From Stappia sp. (GTDB lineage: Bacteria > Pseudomonadota > Alphaproteobacteria > Rhizobiales > Stappiaceae), in assembly GCF_040110915.1 (NCBI RefSeq), contig NZ_CP157793.1:694939-758938 (forward strand): a DNA stretch of 64,000 nucleotides. The letters run 5' to 3'. The position numbers were made by a program, and so were the translations under genes. Below the pieces are notes generated by a model. That model was not told the origin of the DNA. It was given only the letters and a program-made list of their open reading frames with translations, and searched no databases. This document shows, piece after piece, positions 25,147-35,028 of this stretch. The first letter of the stretch is position 1. The number at the start of each line of letters is the position of its first letter.

Positions 25147-27162
25147 TCAGGCGACGCCCGTGCGTCCGCGCATCACGCGGATGCCGGCCCGGTTGCCGTC
25201 GGCCCACACCGCCTCGCCGATGATCTCCTCGCCGTTGTGAATGAGCTTGATCGGCTTGCCGACATCCTCGGCCGACAGGCCCGTGACCCCGACGCCGCCG
25301 CGCGACAGGTCGGTGATCTGGACCGTCTTGGTGCCCGACTTGGTGTAGGCGACCGCCGTGCCATAGTCGTTGCGTTCGCGGTGGTCGCGGCGCCGGTCGG
25401 CGTCCTTGAGATCCGTTTCGAGCGCGAGCGACAGCTCGTTGAGCGTGCCGATGACCGTATGGCTTGCCTCTTCCAGCTCGCTCAGCCGGGCGCTGGCCGT
25501 GAGGGTGTCGCCGGCGCGATGGGCCGCCAGTGCCTCTTTCGCCGCCGCATGCACCCGCTTGTGCGGCTCCTTGAGGGCGCGATAGGCCGGATGGGCGCGG
25601 ATTTCCGCGTTCTCGATGGCGTCGTACCACTTGCCGAGACGGCAGCCGTGATGATCGGGCACGTCCTGCGCCGCCCAGTCGTCGCGCCCGAGCACCGTGT
25701 CGACGACCCGCTTCTTGAACAGCACGTGGTCGATCTTGGCCATCTCGCACAGCGAGCGGTTCGATCCGGCGTTGAACCAGGAGCGCGCATCGGCGGAGAA
25801 GCGGTCGTTGCTCTCCTGCAGCACCATGTTCATGGTGCGCAACTGGCCTTCGTTCTCCACCGCCATGTCGGCGACGCCGGTGATCGAACGGGCGATCTCC
25901 TGGCTCGCTTCCTTCTGCTGCTGAAGGATCGAGGAGATGTCCTGCATGCGGCCCGACACCTCGGCGATCTGCATGCCGACGGTCTGCATGCGCTCGTTGG
26001 CGTCGAGGATCGTCTGCTGGCCGCGGTCGACCGCCTGGCGCGAGCCGGCGATGGACTCCTGCGTGGTGACCATGCCCGCCTTCAGCGCGTCGATCCGCCG
26101 GGCGATGTCCTCGGTCGCCTTCGCCGCCTGGGTCGCCAGGCTCTTCACCTCGTTGGCGACGACGGCAAACCCCTTGCCGGCCTCGCCGGCCCGCGCCGCC
26201 TCGATGGTGGCGTTGAGGGCGAGCAGATTGGTTTGGTTGGCGATGCTCTCGATCACGCCCAGGAACTCGCCGATCTGATCCGAGGCCCGGTGCAGCTCCG
26301 CGAGATTGGCGGAGCTTTCTTCCGACGCGGTGGCGATGTCGCTCATGCGCATCGACACGTCCTGCATGGCCTGAAGCCCGGCGCTCACCGCCTCGCGCGT
26401 CGTGTCCGCCTGGGAGGCGGCGCTGTCGCTGTTGGCCGCGATCTGCTCCACCGAGGCCACCAGCTGCGCGGCGGCGGAGGAAATCGCCTGGCCGTTCTGG
26501 GTGGCGAGATGCGTGTTGTGCGACAGCGTCGCCATGCTGATGGCGACCCGGTTGATATCGGCCACCGTGTTGGCGAGGCCGCGCAGGCTCATGATTTCCT
26601 GTTCCTGGCGCTGTCGTTCGCTGCGCTGCTTGACGACGCCGTTCTCATAGGCATCGTAGGACAGGATCAGGTCGAGGAACACGCGCCCCACCAGCGCCCG
26701 GATCGCGCCGTCGAGCTTGCCCGGCGAAAAGCGGTACTTGCGCACGATGACGGGCAGCGTTTCCGACAGCAGGCGGCCGTAGGAGGCGAGGTACCAGGAG
26801 GCGTCCAGCCCGATGCGCACATGCGCCTCGCCGATCTTCAGCGCCCGCGCCTCGAACTCCAGATCCGGCGAATTGGAAAAGATGTAGTCCCAATGGCGGG
26901 TCTGGGCGGATTTCAGATGCGGCACGCGCTTTTTCGGGTCGCCGAGCTTGTCGGCGATCTCGGGCGTCGCCTGCACCGCGTCGTAGAACCCGTCGAGGAT
27001 GTCCGGCATCGCGGGCTTGAGCGCGCTCCACAGGGCGCTCAGTTCGCGCGGGTCCGTGGTATCGTCCCCGAGAAAGGTGGAAATGGCATCGGTCAGATGG
27101 TTTGTGGACGAGACAGGCTCGGCCTCGGCGGAACGGCGGGTGTCAGCTGCGTGCACGGTCAT
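25147..27162 (-). CDS. Soluble chemoreceptor with globin, MCP, CZB and PilZ domains
   Basis: 671 residues, no membrane segment, so a cytoplasmic receptor. Residues about 40-175 form a globin-coupled sensor domain ([39 protein letters not shown] with proximal haem His114). Residues about 200-450 are the MCP signalling helices, with hairpin tip [20 protein letters not shown]. Residues about 475-545 look like a CZB zinc domain ([28 protein letters not shown]). The C-terminus (about 590-671) carries a PilZ pattern ([11 protein letters not shown], then TDLSRGGVG), a c-di-GMP binding signature. Predicted inputs are oxygen or another haem gas, zinc and c-di-GMP, with output to CheA. GAGGAAA precedes ATG 27162. 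Confidence 0.9.
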   Translation of the reverse strand: MTVHAADTRRSAEAEPVSSTNHLTDAISTFLGDDTTDPRELSALWSALKPAMPDILDGFYDAVQATPEIADKLGDPKKRVPHLKSAQTRHWDYIFSNSPDLEFEARALKIGEAHVRIGLDASWYLASYGRLLSETLPVIVRKYRFSPGKLDGAIRALVGRVFLDLILSYDAYENGVVKQRSERQRQEQEIMSLRGLANTVADINRVAISMATLSHNTHLATQNGQAISSAAAQLVASVEQIAANSDSAASQADTTREAVSAGLQAMQDVSMRMSDIATASEESSANLAELHRASDQIGEFLGVIESIANQTNLLALNATIEAARAGEAGKGFAVVANEVKSLATQAAKATEDIARRIDALKAGMVTTQESIAGSRQAVDRGQQTILDANERMQTVGMQIAEVSGRMQDISSILQQQKEASQEIARSITGVADMAVENEGQLRTMNMVLQESNDRFSADARSWFNAGSNRSLCEMAKIDHVLFKKRVVDTVLGRDDWAAQDVPDHHGCRLGKWYDAIENAEIRAHPAYRALKEPHKRVHAAAKEALAAHRAGDTLTASARLSELEEASHTVIGTLNELSLALETDLKDADRRRDHRERNDYGTAVAYTKSGTKTVQITDLSRGGVGVTGLSAEDVGKPIKLIHNGEEIIGEAVWADGNRAGIRVMRGRTGVA

Positions 27163-27456
27163 CGAAATTTCCTCGTGATTATGCGATCAAGCTGCCGCCG
27201 AACGGTGAAAATTTGCCTAAAAATCGAGCGATTGCTCGCCTGTTCAGAAGGACTTGATCGTCGCCGCGGGCCGGCGCGGACGCGCGCCGTCCGCCGCTTT
27301 GTCTGCACGGTGCGAATCGACGATACTGCCGCCACTCAAGCAACCTGAAGCCTGGCCGGTCCGGCCGGTCTGCCGTGCGGCCGGAGCTGCGTGGGCGCGC
27401 CTCCCGCGCGCCGGGCGAACCCCAACTGGAACCGCGTCCCGGGATGATCGTTTGAA

Positions 27457-28947
27457 ATGACCGTCAGCATCGACATGGGCCAGACCCAGACAGGCCTGGG
27501 GCCGGGGAGCACCGGCTCCTGTGCCTTCGATCTGGAAGAGCTGCTTGCCACCCGCCTGCTCGTGCAGGGCAATTCGGGCTCCGGCAAGTCGCATCTCCTG
27601 CGTCGCCTGCTGGAACAAAGCGCCGGCTGGGTGCAGCAGGTGGTGGTCGATCCCGAAGGCGATTTCGTCACCCTGTCCGACCGCTTCGGGCACGTGGTGG
27701 TGGATGCGGCCGGCAGCGAGCGCGACCTTGCGGTGATCGCGAGCCGGGTGCGCGCGCATCGGGTCTCGGTGGTGCTCAATCTGGAAGGGCTGGAGCCCGA
27801 CCGGCAGATGAAGGCGGCGGCGGTCTTCCTGAACGCGCTGTTCGAGGCCGAGCGCGATCACTGGTACCCGGTTCTGGTGGTGGTCGACGAGGCGCAACTC
27901 TTCGCCCCCGCCGCGTCCGGCGATACGGGCGAGGAGGCACGGCGCGTCTCGCTCGGCGCGATGACCAACCTGATGTGCCGGGGCCGCAAGCGCGGGCTCG
28001 CCGGCGTGATCGCCACGCAGCGGCTCGCCAAGCTTGCCAAGAACGTCGCCGCCGAGGCGTCCAACTTCCTGATGGGGCGGACCTTTCTCGACATCGACAT
28101 GGCCCGTGCGGCCGATCTTCTGGGCATGGAGAAGCGGCAGGCGGAGGCCTTCCGCAATCTGGAGCGCGGGCATTTCGTGGCGCTTGGGCCGGCCGTCTCC
28201 CGTCGCCCGATGACCGTGCGGATCGGTCCGGTGGAAACGGTCGGGCGTGGCGGCGGCCCCAAGCTGACCCCGCTGCCCGAGGTCCGCGCCGAGGATGTGC
28301 AGGACCTCCTGTTCCAGCCGGCAAGCCCGGTGGAGCGCACCCGCGCCGAAGCGCCGCCCGCGCCGGCCGAGATCCCCGCGAGCGAGGTGCTCGAACGGCT
28401 GACGCGGCAGGCGTCCGCGCGCGAGACGCTGGAAAGCACGCCGGTCGACCGGGACTCGTGGCAGCGGGCCGTCGACGCGGTGATCGCGGAGCTTCTCGGT
28501 GACGAGGAAGCAGCGTTTCAGCCGATCGCCGCGCTCTATCAGGATTTTCAGGTTCGCTGCCGGATCGCCCGTCTGCCCGGCAAGCCGCCCGATCTCGCGG
28601 AGTTCCGTCAGCGCGTGGCGCTGGCGCGCGCCGGCGTGAAGCCGAGCGACATCGATCCGCAAACCTGGGCGGCGGCGGAAACGGTGGCCGAAACCCTTCC
28701 CGAGGAGATGCGCGGCGTTTACCTGCTGCTCGCCAAGGCCGCGCTCGAGGACCGGGCCTGTCCGGATCTGGAGGAAATCGCCAAGGCCTATGGCACCCGC
28801 TCGACCGGTCGCGCCCGCTGGCTGCTGACCCATATGGAAGAGCAGGGTTACATCGTCTGCGTCAACGACCTGCGCGGCAACCGCATCGTCACGCTGACCG
28901 ATCTCGACCGGCAGACTGCGACGGCGCCCGCGCGCGCCAGCGGTTAG
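27457..28947 (+). CDS. HerA/FtsK-like ATPase (DUF87 type)
   Basis: 496 residues. Walker A is VQGNSGSGKSHLLRRLLEQ near residue 38; Walker B region VLVVVDEAQLFAP near residue 145; then CRGRKRGLAGVIATQRLAKL with the arginine and sensor residues of HerA-type motor ATPases. The C-terminal third (about 340-496) is helical and ends in a winged-helix-like segment (GRARWLLTHMEEQGYIVCVNDLRGNRIVTL). A DNA-related ATPase of unknown job; the usual partner nuclease NurA is not present. Divergent from the chemoreceptor gene, 294 bases away; no clear ribosome site before ATG 27457. Confidence 0.8.
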   Translation: MTVSIDMGQTQTGLGPGSTGSCAFDLEELLATRLLVQGNSGSGKSHLLRRLLEQSAGWVQQVVVDPEGDFVTLSDRFGHVVVDAAGSERDLAVIASRVRAHRVSVVLNLEGLEPDRQMKAAAVFLNALFEAERDHWYPVLVVVDEAQLFAPAASGDTGEEARRVSLGAMTNLMCRGRKRGLAGVIATQRLAKLAKNVAAEASNFLMGRTFLDIDMARAADLLGMEKRQAEAFRNLERGHFVALGPAVSRRPMTVRIGPVETVGRGGGPKLTPLPEVRAEDVQDLLFQPASPVERTRAEAPPAPAEIPASEVLERLTRQASARETLESTPVDRDSWQRAVDAVIAELLGDEEAAFQPIAALYQDFQVRCRIARLPGKPPDLAEFRQRVALARAGVKPSDIDPQTWAAAETVAETLPEEMRGVYLLLAKAALEDRACPDLEEIAKAYGTRSTGRARWLLTHMEEQGYIVCVNDLRGNRIVTLTDLDRQTATAPARASG

Positions 28948-28962
28948 CCCCGCCCAACGCGG

Positions 28963-29274
28963 TCAGGGGCGCGGCCGCACGACCCGCTCGCAGCGGTAGG
29001 CGACCGGACATTGCGCCGTGTCGCGCGTCGGCGCGTAGTTCGGGCGCAGGATCTCGTAGTGGGCGCAGTAGCGCCGGTCGGCGACGAAGCGGGAGTAGGT
29101 GTATTGCCCCGTGGAGAGCACGATGGCGCCGGAACGCTGCACCAGATCCTGTGCCTGAGCGCAGGTCATCGTGCGCGTGTCGGGCCGCGCGGCCAGCGCC
29201 CCGGTCGTGGCCATGACGGCGCACAGCCCACCGATGAGCCCCACGCTCAAGACCCGCGCCAATCTGCGATCCAT
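28963..29274 (-). CDS. Small exported four-cysteine protein, conserved hypothetical
   Basis: 103 residues: Sec signal (VLSVGLIGGLCAVMATTGALA) and an 80-residue mature domain MTCAQAQDLVQRSGAIVLSTG ... RFVADRRYCAHYEILRPNYAPTRDTAQCPVAYRCERV. Four mature cysteines suggest two periplasmic disulfides. The pattern is familiar from uncharacterised proteins of Hyphomicrobiales; no function is known. Ends 15 bases from the convergent ATPase gene. GGAAAGGATCGCGAG precedes ATG 29274. Confidence 0.75.
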   Translation of the reverse strand: MDRRLARVLSVGLIGGLCAVMATTGALAARPDTRTMTCAQAQDLVQRSGAIVLSTGQYTYSRFVADRRYCAHYEILRPNYAPTRDTAQCPVAYRCERVVRPRP

Positions 29275-29427
29275 CTCGCGATCCTTTCCTGTTCAGCGTC
29301 CTGCTCGGCTGTCCGGTCAACTGGCCCGGTGATGGCCCGGTTGGCGGCCATCCCGGTTCACGCGCGGAACGCGCCGGACGACTGGCGAACAGGATTGCCC
29401 GCCTTGGGGCAGGGGTCCAGCGCCGCG

Positions 29428-30858
29428 TTACTCCGTCGCCTCGGACCGCTGTAACGTTTTCTTGAGCCGTTCGGCTTCCTGCATGCCGCGAAACACCGTG
29501 TAGTAGATGTAGATGTTCTTCACGTAGCGGATCGGCTCGGCGCCGGCGGCGCGCCCCACCTCCCACTCGACGCTGTTGAACCAGCGGTTGGGGTCCGGGG
29601 CCTTGGGGCGCACCCGCGCGACGCGGTTCGGGCCTGCGTTGTAGCCGGCCAGCGCGAAGAGGATGCGCTCCACATCCTCAAGGTCTGCGTCGGGGAAGTG
29701 GTGATCGGCGATGAAGCGCATGTATTTCGCGCCCGCCTCGATGTTGGCCTCCACCGAGGTGATATCGGCGATGCCCACATTCGGGTCGCGCGCCGTGGAG
29801 GGCAGCATCTGCATGATCCCGACCGCGCCGGCCTTGCTGCGCACGCTGTTGTCGAAGCGCGATTCCTGAAACGCCTGGGCGGCGAGCAGCAGCGGATCGA
29901 GCCGGTATTTCTCCCCGGCGGTCCGGAACAGGGCATCGAGCTCCAGGAGCTTGCGGGCGTAGTCCGCCTGATGCGGATTGATGAGGCGATTGACGTCCGA
30001 ATAGTAGCGTTTCAGCAGGATGTTGCCGAGCGTCGTGCCCTGCCGCGCGGTCTTGAGGAAGTCGTTGACGACGCGCGCCAGCTCCGGGTTGTCCTTGCGC
30101 ATCGCCCAGCCGATGGCGCCGCCCTCGCGCAAGGCGACATCCGCGTGCAGCTTGAGTTCGGGATAGAGCCCGAGCCAGAGCTTCGCCTTGTGCTCGTCCA
30201 TCACGATGGCCGGCACGATGCCGGTCGCCACCATTTCCAGCAGGTCCTCGTCTTCCAGCCGCTCGTCGACCGGGACAATGGCCAAAGGCGCCAGGTCCCG
30301 CGCCTCGAGCTCCGCCGAGACGCGCGTCAGGCTCTCGAAGTAGCTGGACGAGGCGCGCGTGTGCACCTCCAGCCCGGCGAGATCGTCCGGCGACGCGAGA
30401 TCGGCAGCGTCGGCCGGCGTGACCAGCACCTCGCGCACGTTGTCCTGAAGCGGATCGGAGAAGGCGACCGTTTCCAGCCGTTCGGGCGTGATCGTGAGGT
30501 TCGCGCTCACGAGGTCGCCATGGCCTTCCGTCAGACGGGGGAGGAGATCGTCGCGCCGGGTGGGGATCATCACGATGCGGATCCTGTCCGCCTCCTTGCG
30601 GACGCCCTTGTTCAGGAAGGCCTCGAATTCGCGCATGTATTCGGCGTCGAGGCCCTTCGCCTGTCCCTCCTCCAGATAGAAGCTCGTGAAGGAATAGGGG
30701 ATGAGCACCCGAAGGGTCCGGGCCTTCTTCATCTCGGAGAAGTCGCCGAACGCCGGTTTCTGGACGACGTCGAGCAGCGGCTCGGCGGTTTCCAGCGCCT
30801 GCAGGGGCGCGGCGCCCGACAGCGCGAGGACGGCGGCAAGAAGCCAGCGTATCCACAT
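29428..30858 (-). CDS. MltF-like membrane-bound lytic transglycosylase
   Basis: 476 residues from ATG 30858 (GGAGAC upstream). Signal peptide MWIRWLLAAVLALSGAAPLQA, then a periplasmic solute-binding (SBP_bac_3) domain at about 45-275 (LRVLIPYSFTSFYLEEGQAKGLDAE) and an SLT transglycosylase domain at about 310-450. The catalytic Glu is in AQAFQESRFD, followed by KAGAVGIMQMLPSTA and ALAGYNAGPNRV. This is the MltF arrangement: a muropeptide-sensing domain controlling cleavage of glycan strands. No lipobox cysteine is seen in the signal peptide. Confidence 0.92.
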   Translation of the reverse strand: MWIRWLLAAVLALSGAAPLQALETAEPLLDVVQKPAFGDFSEMKKARTLRVLIPYSFTSFYLEEGQAKGLDAEYMREFEAFLNKGVRKEADRIRIVMIPTRRDDLLPRLTEGHGDLVSANLTITPERLETVAFSDPLQDNVREVLVTPADAADLASPDDLAGLEVHTRASSSYFESLTRVSAELEARDLAPLAIVPVDERLEDEDLLEMVATGIVPAIVMDEHKAKLWLGLYPELKLHADVALREGGAIGWAMRKDNPELARVVNDFLKTARQGTTLGNILLKRYYSDVNRLINPHQADYARKLLELDALFRTAGEKYRLDPLLLAAQAFQESRFDNSVRSKAGAVGIMQMLPSTARDPNVGIADITSVEANIEAGAKYMRFIADHHFPDADLEDVERILFALAGYNAGPNRVARVRPKAPDPNRWFNSVEWEVGRAAGAEPIRYVKNIYIYYTVFRGMQEAERLKKTLQRSEATE

Positions 30859-31041
30859 GACAGGGTCTCCATGATGCTGCGGCGGGGGCTCGAGCCGGAC
30901 CCGCTGCCGGCGGTGTGAAAGCATTGCCCGATTGCAGCGCGTCGACAAGCCTCACGCGATCCCATGCCGTCCGCGCGTCCTGCGCGACAGCCGGGATCAT
31001 CCGGATCTGTCCCGGGCGAAGGGATCTGCTAGCCTGCGACC

Positions 31042-32217
31042 ATGGCCAGGACCGTGTTGCTTACGCTGGGGCGGATGCCCAAATGTCTCGACCTCGCGCG
31101 CGGGTTTCACGCGCTCGGGCGGCGGGTTGTGGTGGCCGAGCCCTTCGCCTGGCACCTGTGCCGCGCCTCGCGCGCTGTCGCGAAGAGCGTCCGCGTGCCG
31201 GCGCCCGCGCGCGATGCGCCCGGCTACCGCGCCGCGCTTGGCGAGGTGATCGCGGCGGAAGGCGTCGATCTCGTCGTGCCGGTGTCGGAGGAACTCCTGT
31301 ATGTGGCGGCGCTGCGGGACACGCTGCCCGAAGGCGTCGCGCTCCATTCCCCGCCGCAAGCGACCGTGCTGGAGCTGCACGACAAGCTGCGTTTCGCGCA
31401 AAAGATCCGCGCGCTCGGGTTGCCCGCGCCCGAAACCCATTCGGCCGACAGTGCGGCGGCGCGGGCGCTCGCCGCGCGCACGCCTGTCGTGCTGAAACCC
31501 CGCAACTCCTGCGCCGGTCTGGGGGTGAGCTTTCACGGTGCCGGTGCGCTCCCCGATGGCGCGTTCCCCGGCGGCGCGCTGTCGTCCGATATGGTCGTGC
31601 AGGAGCGCAAGGACGGGCGCGTGCTGAGCAGCTTTTCGCTCGTCGCGGCGGGCCGTGTGCGGGTCACCTCCGTCTATCGCGGCGTGGTGATGAGCGGCAC
31701 GGTGGCGGTGTGTTTCGAGCGGCTGGAGGCGCAGGCCGCGATCGAGCGGTTCGTGGAGGAATTTTCTGCGAAGACGGGCTATTCCGGCTTTCTGTCCTTC
31801 GATTTCGTGGAGGCCGCCGACGGATCGGTCACGGCCATAGAATGCAATCCGCGGGTCACCAGCGGGATTCATTTTCTGGAAGCCGCGGATGTGGCGCGCG
31901 CTATCGCCGATCCGGGCGGAGACGATCCGGTCCGCTTTCGCCCCGAGCGGCTGATGCAGCAGTTCTACCCCTGTCTGATCGAGGCCGAGGCGGCGCTTTT
32001 CACGCGCAAGGAGCCGGGGCTCAAGTGGCGGGCGCTGCGCAGCGCCCGCGACGTGACCTGGGACCGCGCCGATCCCTTGGTGTTCCCGACCATGACCTTC
32101 ACCTCCTATCCGATCCTGGTGCCGGCGATCTTCAAGGGAAAATCCATGGCCGAGACGGCGACGGAGGATCTGGCGTGGCGGGAGGAACTGCCGATGGACA
32201 CGCCGGAGCCGGCGTGA
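31042..32217 (+). CDS. ATP-grasp domain enzyme of unknown substrate
   Basis: 391 residues. A pre-ATP-grasp domain (TVLLTLGRMPKCLDLARGFH; VDLVVPVSEELLYVAAL) precedes the ATP-grasp fold (KLRFAQKIRALGLPAPETH; PVVLKPRNSCAGLGVSFHG; FLSFDFVEAADGSVTAIECNPRVTSG), with the Glu/Asn magnesium ligands in the last block. It is related to carbamoyl-phosphate-synthase-like ligases that join a carboxylate to an amine or thiol. The gene stands between the MltF-like gene (divergent) and the P450 gene (convergent, 3 bases apart), so context gives no pathway. Weak ribosome site. Confidence 0.82.
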   Translation: MARTVLLTLGRMPKCLDLARGFHALGRRVVVAEPFAWHLCRASRAVAKSVRVPAPARDAPGYRAALGEVIAAEGVDLVVPVSEELLYVAALRDTLPEGVALHSPPQATVLELHDKLRFAQKIRALGLPAPETHSADSAAARALAARTPVVLKPRNSCAGLGVSFHGAGALPDGAFPGGALSSDMVVQERKDGRVLSSFSLVAAGRVRVTSVYRGVVMSGTVAVCFERLEAQAAIERFVEEFSAKTGYSGFLSFDFVEAADGSVTAIECNPRVTSGIHFLEAADVARAIADPGGDDPVRFRPERLMQQFYPCLIEAEAALFTRKEPGLKWRALRSARDVTWDRADPLVFPTMTFTSYPILVPAIFKGKSMAETATEDLAWREELPMDTPEPA

Positions 32218-32220
32218 CGC

Positions 32221-33645
32221 TCACCCGCGCTGGGTCACCCGCACCATGATCTGCTCCGCCGGCCGCGTGGTCAGACGGGCGGCCGGGCGCACGCTGTCGG
32301 GCGCCAGCGGCGCGAAATCGAAGCGGCGCAGCAGACGCGCCAGGATCAGCGCGCTTTCGGTCTGCGCGAAGGCGGCGCCGACGCAGATGCGCGGGCCCAG
32401 CCCGAAGGGCAGAAAGGTGCCGTGCCGGATGTCCTTTTCGCGCTCGGGCGCAAAGCGGTCGGGGTCGAAGACATCCGGGTCCGGCCAATAGGCGTGATGG
32501 CGGTGGATGACCCAGGGCGCGATCATCACCAGCGCGCCGCGTTTGATCCTGCGTCCGCCAAGCGTCGTCGCCGCCATCGCCACGCGCGGCAGGAAGGTGA
32601 TCGGCGGATAGAGCCGCAGCGTCTCGCGGAAGACCTGCCGCGTATAGGCGAGCCGCCTGGTGTGCTCGAAGCCGACCTCTCTGCTGCCGACGATTGCATC
32701 GACCTCGGCGCGCACCTTTTCTGCGATGTCCGGGCGCTGCGACAGAATGTAGAAGACCCAGATCAGTACGCTGGCCGTCGTTTCGTGCCCGGCAAGAAAG
32801 AACACGCCGAGCTGGTCGATCAGCTCTTCCCGACCGAAGGGCGTCTGCGTCTCGGTGTCGCGCGCGCCGATCACGGCGGAGGCGATGTCGTTGAAGTCCG
32901 CGCCCGCCGCCAGATGCGTGTCGATCAGTTCGCCCAGATGCGCGCGGATGCGGGCGCAGGCGGCACGCACCGCGTCGGGCTGGTCGACCGGATGGAAGGC
33001 GGGATCGAAGATCAGCCGCAGGATCTTCACATGCGCCACATGCCGTTCGAACTCGGCGAAATCGGCGAAGACATCATGCGCGATCCGCGAGGCGAGCGGC
33101 ATGGAAAACACCGTGCGGGTGATGATGTCCGCCGTCAGATGGCTCATCGCCAGATCGAGCGAGATCGGCGCGCCCGTCTCAGCGCAGCGGTCCAGATGCG
33201 TCTCGTAGGCATCGACGGCGGCCTGCATGGCGGTGAAGGCGCGGTTGAGGCGGATGTGGGAGAAGGCGGGGTCGATCATCTCCCGCTGGCGGCGCCAGCG
33301 CGCGCCGGCGGAGACGAAGATGGAATCGCCGACGAGCGGCTCCAGCGCGCCCACCATCAGATCGCTCTTGGGAAAGATCCCCTCCGGGTCCTTCAGCACA
33401 TGCAGCACCAGCTCCGGATCGTTGACGATCACCGTGGAGCGCCGCGAATAGCCGAGCGGGCCGATGTCCATGCGATAGGCCGCCGCCGGCAACAGGCCCA
33501 GCAGATCGCCGTCGCCGCGCCACAGGCAGCGCAGGAGCGCGGCGAGCGCGGGCAGCGATTTCGTGCGGGGGGGCGCGTACAAGACCGGCCTCGGCGACGA
33601 CGGGAGGAACGGCGTAGAGGGTAGTCCATATTTCGTGACGGTCAA
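32221..33645 (-). CDS. Cytochrome P450
   Basis: About 474 residues. I-helix oxygen motif AGHETTASVL, ExxR in FRETLRLYPP, PERF-type region DRFAPEREKDIRHGTFLPFG and the haem-binding loop FGLGPRICVGAAFAQ with the axial cysteine. It looks like a class that needs a separate ferredoxin/reductase; none is adjacent. Start is uncertain: TTG 33645 gives a normal P450 length, while ATG 33690 would overlap the divergent gene at 33689. The region 33645-33665 contains TATATT/TATAAC elements, so a promoter for one or both divergent genes lies here. Confidence 0.9.
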   Translation of the reverse strand: MTVTKYGLPSTPFLPSSPRPVLYAPPRTKSLPALAALLRCLWRGDGDLLGLLPAAAYRMDIGPLGYSRRSTVIVNDPELVLHVLKDPEGIFPKSDLMVGALEPLVGDSIFVSAGARWRRQREMIDPAFSHIRLNRAFTAMQAAVDAYETHLDRCAETGAPISLDLAMSHLTADIITRTVFSMPLASRIAHDVFADFAEFERHVAHVKILRLIFDPAFHPVDQPDAVRAACARIRAHLGELIDTHLAAGADFNDIASAVIGARDTETQTPFGREELIDQLGVFFLAGHETTASVLIWVFYILSQRPDIAEKVRAEVDAIVGSREVGFEHTRRLAYTRQVFRETLRLYPPITFLPRVAMAATTLGGRRIKRGALVMIAPWVIHRHHAYWPDPDVFDPDRFAPEREKDIRHGTFLPFGLGPRICVGAAFAQTESALILARLLRRFDFAPLAPDSVRPAARLTTRPAEQIMVRVTQRG

Positions 33646-33688
33646 ATGTGTAATATAACGAAGACATCCGCTTGCCGGGGAGGATGGC

Positions 33689-34420
33689 ATGCTCCTGGTC
33701 TTCGAGGCCTTCGTGATCGCCCACATCGTGACCGGCTCGGTCGGCCTCGTCGCCTTCTGGGTGCCGGTGATCGGCCGGAAGGGCGGCGACGTTCACCGCC
33801 GTTTCGGGCGTGTCTTCACCTTTACCATGCTGGCGACGGGCGCGGCGGCCATCGGCATCAGCACCGCGACGCTGATCGCGCCGCTCGCCACCCATCCCCA
33901 TCTCGACGATGCGGTCTTCGTGCGCGGCATCTTCGGCTGGATGATGCTCTATCTCGCGGTGCTGACGATCAATCTCGCCTGGTACGGCTGGCTCTGCATC
34001 ACCGTGAAGCGCGACCGCGCGGCGATGCGCACGCCGGTCAATCTGGGCCTGCAGGTCGTTCTGACGCTTTTGTCGGTGAACTGCGTGGTGCAGGGCGTGC
34101 TGATCGGCCAGCCGCTGATGATCGGCATTTCCGGCATCGGCTTCGCCACCGTCGCGACCAATCTCTATCATATGTACCGGCCCGCGCCGCATCCCTTCGG
34201 CTGGCTGTCGGAACACGTCAAGGCGCTGGTGGGGGCGGGGATTTCGGTCTACACGGCGTTCTTCGCCTTCGGCGCGGTGCGCATCATGCCCGAGATCGCG
34301 CTCAATCCGGTGCTGTGGAGCGTGCCGCTGATCACCGGGCTTGCGATCATTCTCTATCACCGGCGCTTCATCCTGAAGAAGCGTGCGGGCAAGAAGGCCG
34401 CGCCCGCCGTCGCCGCGTGA
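33689..34420 (+). CDS. DUF2306-like multi-pass membrane protein
   Basis: 243 residues with about seven hydrophobic helices, starting FEAFVIAHIVTGSVGLVAFW and carrying the KGGDVHRRFGRVF segment between helices 1 and 2, which is the usual DUF2306-type landmark (HR..GR). Ends in a basic tail (KKRAGKKA). Function unknown. GGGGAGGATGGC precedes ATG 33689. It is divergent from the P450 and precedes tspO by 132 bases on the same strand. Confidence 0.7.
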   Translation: MLLVFEAFVIAHIVTGSVGLVAFWVPVIGRKGGDVHRRFGRVFTFTMLATGAAAIGISTATLIAPLATHPHLDDAVFVRGIFGWMMLYLAVLTINLAWYGWLCITVKRDRAAMRTPVNLGLQVVLTLLSVNCVVQGVLIGQPLMIGISGIGFATVATNLYHMYRPAPHPFGWLSEHVKALVGAGISVYTAFFAFGAVRIMPEIALNPVLWSVPLITGLAIILYHRRFILKKRAGKKAAPAVAA

Positions 34421-34552
34421 GATCGCGCGACGGCGAGGATGTTGCAGTGCACGGGTGGTCTTTCGGGGGCGATTTCGCGTAGGGTGAGGGCGTCAACGCG
34501 GACGGGTCGCCCCGTGCGCGTGCCCATTCCTCGCGACCCGGATCGGACTCCC

Positions 34553-35014
34553 ATGACCCTTGCCGTCATCGTGCTGCTGGTGTTTCTCACCGCGTCGACG
34601 GGCGCGATCTTCAAGCCCGGCGCCTGGTATGAGAGCCTGGACCGGCCCGGCTGGACTCCGCCAAACTGGGCCTTCCCGGTGGTCTGGACCCTGCTCTACG
34701 TGATGATCGCGGCGGCCGGCTATCTGGTCTACAGCGCGCAGGGTCTCGGCATCGCCATCCTGCTTTGGGGCGCGCAACTCGTCGTCAACGCCATGTGGTC
34801 GTGGCTGTTCTTCGGTCTCAAGCGCATGGATCTGGCGCTGATCGACATCGGCGCGCTGCTCGCCTCGATCCTCGCCTTCATGGTGACGGCCTTTCCCGTC
34901 TCGCCGCTCGCCGCCGCGCTCTTCCTGCCCTATGCGGCCTGGGTGGCGCTCGCCGGCTTCCTGAACTACCGCATGATCCAACTCAATCCGTCGCAGGCCG
35001 TCGGCGGCGCCTGA
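34553..35014 (+). CDS. tspO: TspO/MBR family tryptophan-rich sensory protein
   Basis: 153 residues, five transmembrane helices. Signature residues are present: GAIFKPGAWYESLDRPGWTPPNW near the N-terminus, FPVVWTLLYVMIAAAGYLVY, NAMWSWLFFGLKRMDLALIDI and AAWVALAGFLNYRM. TspO (CrtK) binds porphyrins and, in Rhodobacter, dampens photosynthesis gene expression in oxygen. Its position beside the bchG-bchP operon, ending 15 bases from the convergent operon end, fits a photosynthesis role. ATG 34553 chosen; ribosome site weak. Confidence 0.93.
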   Translation: MTLAVIVLLVFLTASTGAIFKPGAWYESLDRPGWTPPNWAFPVVWTLLYVMIAAAGYLVYSAQGLGIAILLWGAQLVVNAMWSWLFFGLKRMDLALIDIGALLASILAFMVTAFPVSPLAAALFLPYAAWVALAGFLNYRMIQLNPSQAVGGA

Positions 35015-35028
35015 GGCGCGCGCGCCCG

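Noticed and set aside
33645..33690. ATG 33690 as start of the P450
   Set aside because: It would overlap the start of the divergent membrane-protein gene and cover the AT-rich promoter-like stretch; the extra residues have no P450 similarity. The true start remains unproven.
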